DNA from: Pseudobutyrivibrio sp.
Lineage (GTDB): Bacteria > Bacillota > Clostridia > Lachnospirales > Lachnospiraceae
Direction: 5' to 3'
NCBI GenBank assembly: GCA_017557715.1
Contig: JAFYYE010000352.1
Span: 1 to 5,750, forward strand
DNA length: 5,750 nucleotides
Shown here: piece after piece, positions 1-4,572 of the stretch
Numbering within the stretch: the stretch's first letter is position 1
How the letters are laid out: every line of letters starts with the position of its first letter
The notes under the pieces: generated by a model
What the model was told of the DNA's origin: nothing
What the model saw: only the letters and a program-made list of their open reading frames with translations
The model's database searches: none
Translations under genes and position numbers: made by a program

Positions 1-471
1 CTTGTAATCTTTTGCATATGTATTAAGACCAGGAGCATCTGTTTGAAGAAGTGATGCCATCTGATCGATAAATGAACCTGTACCACCAGCACAGATACCA
101 TTCATACGCTGCTCAACATTTCCGTTTTCAAAATAAATGATTTTTGCATCCTCACCACCAAGCTCGATAGCAACATCTGTCTGAGGAGCGTAGTGTGTAA
201 GAGATGTAGATACAGCGATAACTTCCTGCACAAATTCCACGCCAAGATGCTTAGCAAGAGTAAGTCCGCCTGAACCTGTAATCATAGGGCGAACTTCGAT
301 TTTTCCAAGCATAGACTTAGCCTGTGTTAATAAATCAGTGAGAGTCTGCTGAATGTTAGCAAAGTGTCTCTGATAATCTGAAAATAAAAGATTGTCATCT
401 TCATCGAGTACGGCAATTTTAACAGTTGTAGAACCGATGTCGATGCCAAGTTTAAATGTTTTGTTTTCCAT
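1..471 (-). CDS. Acyl-CoA dehydratase activase, N-terminal part (BadF/BadG/BcrA/BcrD ATPase family)
   Basis: This reading frame starts at ATG 471-469 on the minus strand and runs without a stop to the window edge, so only the first 157 residues are visible. The fold is ASKHA ATPase. Residues 9-18 read GIDIGSTTVK (phosphate-1 loop), 66-69 read TGSG, 103-110 read ELGGEDAK (phosphate-2 region), and 123-139 read MNGICAGGTGSFIDQMA. Cys127 sits where activases of the HgdC type carry the cysteine that ligates a 4Fe-4S cluster shared by the dimer. In this family ATP hydrolysis drives single-electron transfer to a 2-hydroxyacyl-CoA dehydratase or benzoyl-CoA reductase-type partner, usually in the cytoplasm of strict anaerobes. 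Clostridia carry both short (about 260 aa) and very long (about 1400 aa) multi-domain versions, and the window cannot say which this is. The Shine-Dalgarno is weak (an A/G-rich stretch), but a good promoter lies just upstream. The family call is confident; the substrate is unknown. Confidence 0.9.
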   Translation of the reverse strand, partial: MENKTFKLGIDIGSTTVKIAVLDEDDNLLFSDYQRHFANIQQTLTDLLTQAKSMLGKIEVRPMITGSGGLTLAKHLGVEFVQEVIAVSTSLTHYAPQTDVAIELGGEDAKIIYFENGNVEQRMNGICAGGTGSFIDQMASLLQTDAPGLNTYAKDYK

Positions 472-520
472 AAGTGTATTTTTTCTTTCTTATTATATGT
501 AATAAATTCTAACCTCAGCT

Positions 521-549
521 ATTATAAATGTAGATGCAAAAAATGACAA
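521..549 (-). promoter_or_regulatory. SigA-type promoter for the activase gene
   Basis: On the minus strand, TTGTCA (549-544) and a perfect TATAAT (526-521) are separated by exactly 17 bases. Transcription would start near 514, giving a 5' leader of about 43 nt before the ATG at 471. The spacing and near-consensus hexamers make this one of the clearest promoters in the window. It is divergent from the pyrG promoter at 620-648, with about 70 bp between the two -35 boxes. Confidence 0.8.
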
Positions 550-586
550 TAAACAAAATATAAATTTTGTCCGAAGGCGTCCTGTT

Positions 587-612
587 ATTGAGGATGATTA
601 ATGAGACTCAAT
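587..612. repeat. Short inverted repeat between divergent promoters, possible operator
   Basis: ATTGAG at 587-592 and CTCAAT at 607-612 form a 6-bp inverted repeat with a 14-bp spacer. The right arm ends 8 bases before the -35 box of the plus-strand promoter. A regulator-binding site is possible because it lies between two divergent promoters. A 6-bp match in A/T-rich DNA can also arise by chance, and no regulator family motif was recognised. Confidence 0.2.
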
Positions 613-619
613 TTTCCTC

Positions 620-648
620 TTTACAAAAATAAAACCTTGTTGTATATT
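620..648 (+). promoter_or_regulatory. SigA-type promoter of the pyrG leader
   Basis: TTTACA (620-625) and TATATT (643-648) are separated by 17 bases, close to consensus for vegetative sigma. The expected start is near 655 (GTACAGGGCG follows). The run GGGC at 660-663 is notable, because pyrG transcripts of several Gram-positives start with GGGC and use it for CTP-sensing slippage. Here that run lies 11 bases beyond the -10 box, further than the usual 6-8. The transcript would have a leader of about 215 nt before pyrG. Confidence 0.7.
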
Positions 649-661
649 CTTTAAGTACAGG

Positions 662-718
662 GCGTACGTTTTTGTGAGAGAGCCTCTCTCATAAAAAAAA
701 ACGCTTTTTTTTATTTTT
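662..718 (+). terminator. First terminator-type hairpin (candidate attenuator) in the pyrG leader
   Basis: The upper stem is TGAGAGA (675-681) with TCTCTCA (685-691) around a GCC loop. It continues as TTTTT (669-673) with AAAAA (693-697) and closes with GCGT (662-665) against ACGC (701-704) across a 3x3 mismatch. The T-rich tract 705-718 follows at once, as in an intrinsic terminator. It starts within about 10 nt of the likely transcription start and lies about 160 nt before pyrG, so it should act as an attenuator rather than end a gene. The 3' strand carries an alternating C/U tract (683-690) that could pair with extra 5' G residues. The structure is seen directly; the role in CTP sensing is inferred from the pyrG family. 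Confidence 0.7.
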
Positions 719-724
719 AGGAGG

Positions 725-771
725 AAATATGTGGCAGCTATACCATTGTGCAATAGTTGGGATTCATATTT
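725..771 (+). promoter_or_regulatory. Long leader hairpin between the two terminators
   Basis: AAATATG (725-731) pairs perfectly with CATATTT (765-771). Inside it CAGCTAT (735-741) pairs with ATAGTTG (753-759), with one G-U. The two helices are separated by an asymmetric internal loop (TGG against GGATT), and the apical loop is 742-752. That is 14 pairs in 47 nt, placed directly between the two terminator hairpins. It could be a pausing hairpin, part of an antiterminator, or an aptamer-like element. It also covers the start and stop region of the possible leader peptide, so the two readings compete. No known riboswitch class was recognised. Confidence 0.4.
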
Positions 772-773
772 AA
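729..773 (+). CDS. Possible 14-residue leader peptide upstream of pyrG
   Basis: A textbook AGGAGG (719-724) is followed after 4 bases by ATG and a short frame reading MWQLYHCAIVGIHI, ending in TAA at 771-773, 7 nt before the second terminator stem. A ribosome stopping there would cover the base of that hairpin, which suits translation-coupled attenuation. Against it, the SD-ATG spacing is short, the peptide has no run of one amino acid that would name a sensed compound, and the same bases form a good hairpin. The SD may be accidental. Low confidence. Confidence 0.25.
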   Translation: MWQLYHCAIVGIHI

Positions 774-780
774 ATATTTA

Positions 781-831
781 GGAGTTGAAAGCACCTGTCT
801 AAGGGTGTAACTTTCGACTCCTTTTCTATTT
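781..831 (+). terminator. Second terminator-type hairpin in the pyrG leader
   Basis: An 11-bp stem, GGAGTTGAAAG (781-791) with CTTTCGACTCC (811-821), has a single G-U and an inner CACC/GGTG helix (792-795 with 804-807). The T-rich stretch TTTTCTATTT (822-831) follows. It ends about 33 nt before the pyrG Shine-Dalgarno with no convincing promoter in between, so pyrG transcripts must read through it. This makes it a second attenuator candidate or a control point. It could alternatively end a short leader RNA of about 175 nt starting near 655. Confidence 0.65.
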
Positions 832-876
832 GAAGTAAAAAAGCGTAGTAGTAAATAAAAATTAAAGGAGTATATG

Positions 877-2469
877 ATGACAAAACACGTATTTGTTACT
901 GGTGGTGTAGTATCAGGTTTAGGAAAAGGTATTACAGCTGCGTCTTTAGGACGTCTACTTAAAATGAGAGGATATAAGGTGGCTTCTCAGAAGCTTGATC
1001 CTTACATGAACGTAGACCCAGGCACTATGAGTCCATATCAGCATGGTGAGGTTTTCGTTACAGATGATGGAGCAGAGACAGACCTTGACCTTGGTCACTA
1101 TGAGCGTTTCATCGACGAGAGTCTTAACAAATATTCTAATCTCACTTCTGGTAGAGTTTACTGGAACGTACTTAACCGTGAGCGCAAGGGCGAGTACCTT
1201 GGCCAGACTGTTCAGGTTATTCCACATATTACAGAAGAGATTAAGCGTTTTATATACATGGGCGCTGAGACATCTGATTGCGATGTTCTTATCACTGAGA
1301 TTGGTGGTACAACAGGTGATATCGAATCTCAGCCATTCCTCGAGGCGATTCGTCAGGTTTCTCTTGAGAAGGGGCGTGAAAATTGCTTATTCATCCATGT
1401 AACTTTAGTTCCATGGCTTTCAGGCTCAGAGGAGCACAAGTCAAAGCCAACACAGCACTCTGTTAAGGAGCTTCAGTCACTTGGTATCGCACCAAACATC
1501 ATTGTTTGTCGCGTGGATCATCCACTTGAGCAGTCTATCAAGGATAAGATTTCTCTTTTTTGTAATGTTAAGAAGGACTGCGTAATTGAGAACGATACAC
1601 TTGATTGCTTATATGAAGCGCCTCTTATGATGCATAAGTATGGCCTTGATGATGTAGTTTGTCGTGAGCTTGGTCTTGAAAATCGCGCTCCAAAGATTGA
1701 AGAGTGGGAAGACATGGTTAAGACTATCAAGGGTCTTAAGAACACTACAAAGATTGCTATCGTTGGAAAGTATGTTGCTCTTCATGATGCATATCTTTCA
1801 GTTCGTGAAGCTCTTTATCACGGTGGCTACGCTAACAACGCTCACGTTGAGGTTGAGTGGGTTGATTCGGAGGAAATCACAAAGAAGAATGTTAAAGAAA
1901 AGCTTGGAACATGTGATGGTATTTTAGTTCCAGGTGGTTTTGGTGATAGAGGTATCGAGGGTAAGATTATTGCTTGTCAGTATGCCCGCGAAAACGATAT
2001 TCCTTATCTTGGTATTTGCCTTGGTATGCAGGTTGCTGCTATCGAGTTTGCTAGAAATGTATGTGGTATTGAAGATGCTAATTCAAGAGAGTTCAATAGT
2101 ACTGGAAAGAATTGCGTAATCGATTTAATGGAAGAACAGATGGCAGTTCTTAGAAAGGGCGGTACAATGCGCCTTGGTGCTTATCCATGTGCAGTTCGTC
2201 CAAATACAAAGCTTCATGAGGCTTATGGCGCAGATAATATTTCAGAGCGTCATAGACATAGATTTGAGTTTAATAACTCTTACAGAGATGTTATGGCAGA
2301 AAAGGGTCTCACTATTTCTGGTACATCACCTAACGATGAGGTTGTTGAGGCAGTAGAAGTTTCTACTAACAAGTTCCACGTTGGTGTTCAGTTCCATCCA
2401 GAATTTAAGAGCCGCCCTAATAAGCCACATCCATTATTTGCAGCCTTTGTAAAGGCTAGTCTTAAATAA
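877..2469 (+). CDS. pyrG: CTP synthase (glutamine-hydrolysing)
   Basis: CTP synthase converts UTP, ATP and glutamine to CTP, ADP and glutamate, the last step of de novo pyrimidine nucleotide synthesis, in the cytoplasm. The 530-residue length is normal. The N-terminal synthase domain (about 1-270) starts with MTKHVFVTGG and has the P-loop GGVVSGLGKG (9-18), the DDGAETDLDLGHYERF block (63-78), EIGGTTGDIES (141-151) and KPTQHSVKEL (190-199). The C-terminal class I glutamine amidotransferase domain (about 290-530) has the oxyanion region GGFGDRG (353-359), the nucleophile Cys381 in GICLGMQ, and His507/Glu509 in QFHPEF, so the catalytic triad is complete. Two ATGs lie in tandem at 874 and 877; the second is chosen because AAGGAG (865-870) is 6 nt from it and homologues start there. 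Expression is probably set by attenuation in the leader at 662-831. The next gene is a nucleobase permease, in keeping with a nucleotide-supply locus. Confidence 0.98.
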   Translation: MTKHVFVTGGVVSGLGKGITAASLGRLLKMRGYKVASQKLDPYMNVDPGTMSPYQHGEVFVTDDGAETDLDLGHYERFIDESLNKYSNLTSGRVYWNVLNRERKGEYLGQTVQVIPHITEEIKRFIYMGAETSDCDVLITEIGGTTGDIESQPFLEAIRQVSLEKGRENCLFIHVTLVPWLSGSEEHKSKPTQHSVKELQSLGIAPNIIVCRVDHPLEQSIKDKISLFCNVKKDCVIENDTLDCLYEAPLMMHKYGLDDVVCRELGLENRAPKIEEWEDMVKTIKGLKNTTKIAIVGKYVALHDAYLSVREALYHGGYANNAHVEVEWVDSEEITKKNVKEKLGTCDGILVPGGFGDRGIEGKIIACQYARENDIPYLGICLGMQVAAIEFARNVCGIEDANSREFNSTGKNCVIDLMEEQMAVLRKGGTMRLGAYPCAVRPNTKLHEAYGADNISERHRHRFEFNNSYRDVMAEKGLTISGTSPNDEVVEAVEVSTNKFHVGVQFHPEFKSRPNKPHPLFAAFVKASLK

Positions 2470-2482
2470 TTGCCTTCACCTT

Positions 2483-2570
2483 GAGGGTTGCTAGGCTCCA
2501 GTGGAGCCTGTTTAGCAACGACCGATCCGGGAGGCGAGACAAGGTGGTCCGAAGGACCGGATGAGGTGTA
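2483..2570 (+). repeat. Structured intergenic repeat, copy 1 (after pyrG)
   Basis: This 88-nt element starts 14 nt after the pyrG stop and has a second copy at 4049-4138. Its 5' half is a compound hairpin: GTTGCTA (2487-2493) with TAGCAAC (2513-2519), enclosing GGCTCC/GGAGCC around an AGT loop, plus an unpaired TGTT. Then come GACCGA, a conserved single-stranded-looking block GGGAGGCGAGACAAG (2529-2543), and a second hairpin GGTCC-GAA-GGACC (2546-2558), ending in GATGAGGTGTA. CACCTT (2477-2482) just upstream can pair with GAGGTG (2563-2568), which would close the whole element into a multi-branched fold. No T-tract follows, so it is not a standard terminator. It could be a 3'-UTR stability element, a small RNA, or a REP-like mobile repeat. 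No known RNA family was recognised. Confidence 0.75.
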
Positions 2571-2615
2571 AAAATAGTGTTCTAATATAATTTATATATA
2601 ATAAGGAGAGAAAAT

Positions 2616-4043
2616 ATGTTAGAAAAAAGATTCAAACTTAGTGCTAACAACACTACAGTGAAGACTGAAATTCTTGCCGGTCTCACTACATTCATGACAA
2701 TGGCTTACATCATTGCCTTGAATCCAAACATCCTTACAAACTACAAGGCAGGTGGAGATCAGCTTTGGAACGGTGTATTCCTTGCTACATGTCTTTCATC
2801 AGCAGTGGCAATGTTCGTAATGGCATTCCTTGCAAACAAGCCATTCTGTCTTGCTCCAGGTATGGGCCTCAACTCGTTCATGGCAATCGTTATTGGAAAC
2901 CTTGTTGCAGCTACTTCAATGGATTATGTACAGTCCTTCCAGGCTATGCTTTGCATCATCCTTATCGAAGGTATTGTATTCTTCATCCTTTCACTTCTTA
3001 ATGTTCGTGAGAAGATTGTAGATGCTATTCCACTTGGAATTCGTCTTGGTATTTCACCTGCAATTGGCCTTATGCTTCTTAACATCGGCTTTGGTTCAAA
3101 TGTTTACATTGCAGATTCAAACTACAATCAGTTCTATGTAATGAGAGATTTCTTTGGAGCGCTTACAGCTTCACACGCTAAGGAAATGATGACAGACGCT
3201 TATCCAGTAATGGTTCTTTCAGCAGTAACAATGTTTGTTGGTCTTTTCATCATCGTTGTTCTTGCAACTAGAGGATTCAAGGGCGCAGTTATCACAGGTA
3301 TGCTTGCAGCTTCAGTTCTTTATTGGATTTGTGATTTTGCAATCCTTGGCAACAACCCATTTGCATCACTTGCAACAGCTTCATTCGTTCCAGCATTTGG
3401 CGATATGGCAGCTACAACACTTTTCAAGTTTAACTTTGCGGGACTTGCTCAGATGGGCTGGTTCACAGCAATCACTCTTGTAATTACATTCTGTATCATC
3501 GATATGTTCGATACAATCGGCACACTTGTTGGTACAGCATCACGTGCTGGTATGGTAGACCGCGAGGGTAATATGCCAAACATGAAGGAAGCACTTCTTT
3601 CAGATTCAGTTGGTACAATGTTTGGTGCTTGCACAGGTACATCTACAGTTACTACATTCATCGAGTCAGCTTCAGGTGTTGAGGCAGGTGGACGCACAGG
3701 ACTTACATCACTTACATGTGGTATCGCATTCCTTCTTTGCATCTTCCTTGCACCAATCGCTGCAATTATTCCAGCAGCAGCTACATCAGCAGCTCTTATC
3801 TACGTTGGTGTACTTATGATGACAGGTCTTAAGAAGGTTAACTTTGATGATCTTTCAGTATGTGTTCCTGTTACAATCATGCTTATCGCAATGCCTATCT
3901 CTGGTTCAATCGGACACGGTATTGGTCTTGCTATGATTTCATACACATTCATCAAGGTATTCACAGGCAAGGCAAAGGAAGTATCTGCTCTTACATATGT
4001 AATTTCAGTTCTCTTCCTTATCAAATTCTTCCTCGCAGTTTAA
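2616..4043 (+). CDS. NCS2 family nucleobase permease (AzgA/PbuG type)
   Basis: This is a 475-residue polytopic membrane protein of the nucleobase-cation symporter-2 superfamily, AzgA subgroup, which imports adenine, guanine or hypoxanthine with protons for purine salvage. Hallmarks are APGMGLNSF (80-88) in an early membrane segment, DMFDTIGTLVG (296-306), and the GTSTVTTFIESASGVEAGG stretch (341-359) that lines the substrate site. More than ten hydrophobic helices follow the short cytoplasmic N-terminus, the first near 19-39 and the last near 456-474. The length is slightly above Bacillus PbuG/PbuO (about 430-440). AAGGAG (2603-2608) lies 7 nt before the ATG. No purine riboswitch was seen in the 146-nt gap after pyrG. 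TATAAT-like hexamers there (2586, 2597) lack a -35, so read-through from pyrG is plausible. The exact base transported cannot be told from the sequence. Confidence 0.93.
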   Translation: MLEKRFKLSANNTTVKTEILAGLTTFMTMAYIIALNPNILTNYKAGGDQLWNGVFLATCLSSAVAMFVMAFLANKPFCLAPGMGLNSFMAIVIGNLVAATSMDYVQSFQAMLCIILIEGIVFFILSLLNVREKIVDAIPLGIRLGISPAIGLMLLNIGFGSNVYIADSNYNQFYVMRDFFGALTASHAKEMMTDAYPVMVLSAVTMFVGLFIIVVLATRGFKGAVITGMLAASVLYWICDFAILGNNPFASLATASFVPAFGDMAATTLFKFNFAGLAQMGWFTAITLVITFCIIDMFDTIGTLVGTASRAGMVDREGNMPNMKEALLSDSVGTMFGACTGTSTVTTFIESASGVEAGGRTGLTSLTCGIAFLLCIFLAPIAAIIPAAATSAALIYVGVLMMTGLKKVNFDDLSVCVPVTIMLIAMPISGSIGHGIGLAMISYTFIKVFTGKAKEVSALTYVISVLFLIKFFLAV

Positions 4044-4048
4044 TCAGA

Positions 4049-4138
4049 GAGGGTTGCTAGGCTCCAGTGGAGCCTGTTTAGCAACGACCGAGCTGGGAGG
4101 CGAGACAAGCTGTCACCGAAGGTGACTGATGAGGTGTA
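4049..4138 (+). repeat. Structured intergenic repeat, copy 2 (after the permease)
   Basis: This 90-nt second copy of the element at 2483-2570 starts 5 nt after the permease stop. The 5' compound hairpin (GTTGCTA 4053-4059, TAGCAAC 4079-4085) and the GGGAGGCGAGACAAG block (4095-4109) are identical to copy 1. The 3' hairpin is GTCACC-GAA-GGTGAC (4112-4126), one pair longer and different in sequence, yet fully paired around the same GAA loop. AGCT (4091-4094) can pair with AGCT (4108-4111), and ATCA (4043-4046) can pair with TGAT (4127-4130). An intrinsic terminator follows at once, so this copy lies inside the transcribed 3' UTR of the permease. Confidence 0.75.
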
Positions 4139-4141
4139 TAA

Positions 4142-4179
4142 AAATAAAGCGTATTGCATTTCGCAATACGCTTATTTTT
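4142..4179 (+). terminator. Intrinsic terminator after the permease
   Basis: GCGTATTGC (4149-4157) pairs perfectly with GCAATACGC (4163-4171) around an ATTTC loop. A-rich sequence before it and TTATTTTT (4172-4179) after it extend the stem and supply T-tracts in both directions. It should end the pyrG/permease transcription unit and may also work on the other strand. Confidence 0.9.
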
Positions 4180-4202
4180 GCTTCTAAGTCCTACAGTCCA
4201 TA

Positions 4203-4260
4203 AATAAGTACACCTATAAATATTATACTTCTTGCATAGCAACGAGAGGAGGTACTTATT
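4203..4260 (+). promoter_or_regulatory. Inverted repeat masking the Shine-Dalgarno of the small membrane gene
   Basis: AATAAGTAC (4203-4211) is a perfect inverted repeat of GTACTTATT (4252-4260), which ends directly at the ATG. CCT (4213-4215) can further pair with AGG (4247-4249) in the AGGAGGT ribosome site. In a transcript entering from upstream the ribosome site would be sequestered. TATTAT/TATACT sequences in the loop (4221-4229) could serve as a weak -10, giving a start downstream of the left arm and a free ribosome site, but no good -35 is visible. The pairing is seen directly; the control role is inference. Confidence 0.4.
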
Positions 4261-4452
4261 ATGAGAAAAAAGTTGGACAAGGACTTGATTATTTCATTTG
4301 GAGCATTAGCGTTACTGTTTGCGGTTGGAATCATATTTTTGTTTCTTTTTATTTTTGACATTAATATAGGAGAACATTTAGCTGGAGTGGTGGGCTCATA
4401 TTCTGGTTTATCAGGCGGTATATGGCTTCTTTTACTTTGCCGTAACTGTTGA
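4261..4452 (+). CDS. Small hydrophobic membrane protein, unknown function
   Basis: I do not recognise this 63-residue frame. It begins MRKKLDKDLI, a basic cytoplasmic-type start, followed by a strong membrane helix (about 9-32) and a second, Gly/Ser-rich hydrophobic segment (about 39-58), ending in LLLLCRNC. The case for a real gene is the ideal AGGAGGT (4247-4253) placed 7 nt before the ATG and the position just after a terminator. The stop codon overlaps the -35 box of the next promoter. If one base near 4413-4416 were removed, the frame would enter a second plausible stretch (FFYFAVTVDYELW) that ends at 4478-4480, so a frameshift or truncated C-terminus is possible. Two-helix small membrane proteins include regulators, toxins and transporter subunits; nothing here selects among them. 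Confidence 0.55.
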   Translation: MRKKLDKDLIISFGALALLFAVGIIFLFLFIFDINIGEHLAGVVGSYSGLSGGIWLLLLCRNC

Positions 4453-4477
4453 CTATGAATTGTGGTTTATCTATAAT
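4449..4477 (+). promoter_or_regulatory. Near-consensus SigA promoter for the surface protein gene
   Basis: TTGACT (4449-4454) and a perfect TATAAT (4472-4477) are separated by 17 bases. The start would be near 4484, giving a leader of about 89 nt. The -35 box overlaps the TGA of the preceding small gene. No known riboswitch or terminator-like hairpin was recognised in the leader (4484-4572). Confidence 0.8.
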
Positions 4478-4572
4478 TAAATTATCTATATATAGTGTGA
4501 TACAAGGGAAAGAATAACAAGTTTTGGTGTTATGCTATTTTCTATGTCACAGGAAATGGAAGGTAATTTGTT

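Noticed and set aside
568..600. GTCCGAAGG near the activase promoter, resembling the 3' hairpin of the structured repeat
   Set aside because: Only 9 bases match copy 1; the 5' hairpin and the GGGAGGCGAGACAAG block are absent, so it is likely chance.
955..1227. 90-codon minus-strand frame inside pyrG
   Set aside because: It lies fully opposite conserved CTP synthase motifs and has no family resemblance of its own.
2470..2615. Purine riboswitch before the permease
   Set aside because: The gap is filled by the structured repeat and A/T-rich sequence; no three-way junction with the conserved purine-riboswitch loops was seen.
4126..4133. CTGATGAG in repeat copy 2, like the hammerhead ribozyme core
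   Set aside because: No matching GAAA core or cleavage-site helix is arranged around it, and copy 1 reads CGGATGAG at the same place, so the core is not conserved.
4484..4572. Possible riboswitch in the surface-protein leader (TGTGA near 4496 and TCACA near 4547)
   Set aside because: Only a 5-base repeat is present, with no further helices and no match to the cyclic-di-GMP aptamer motifs I know.
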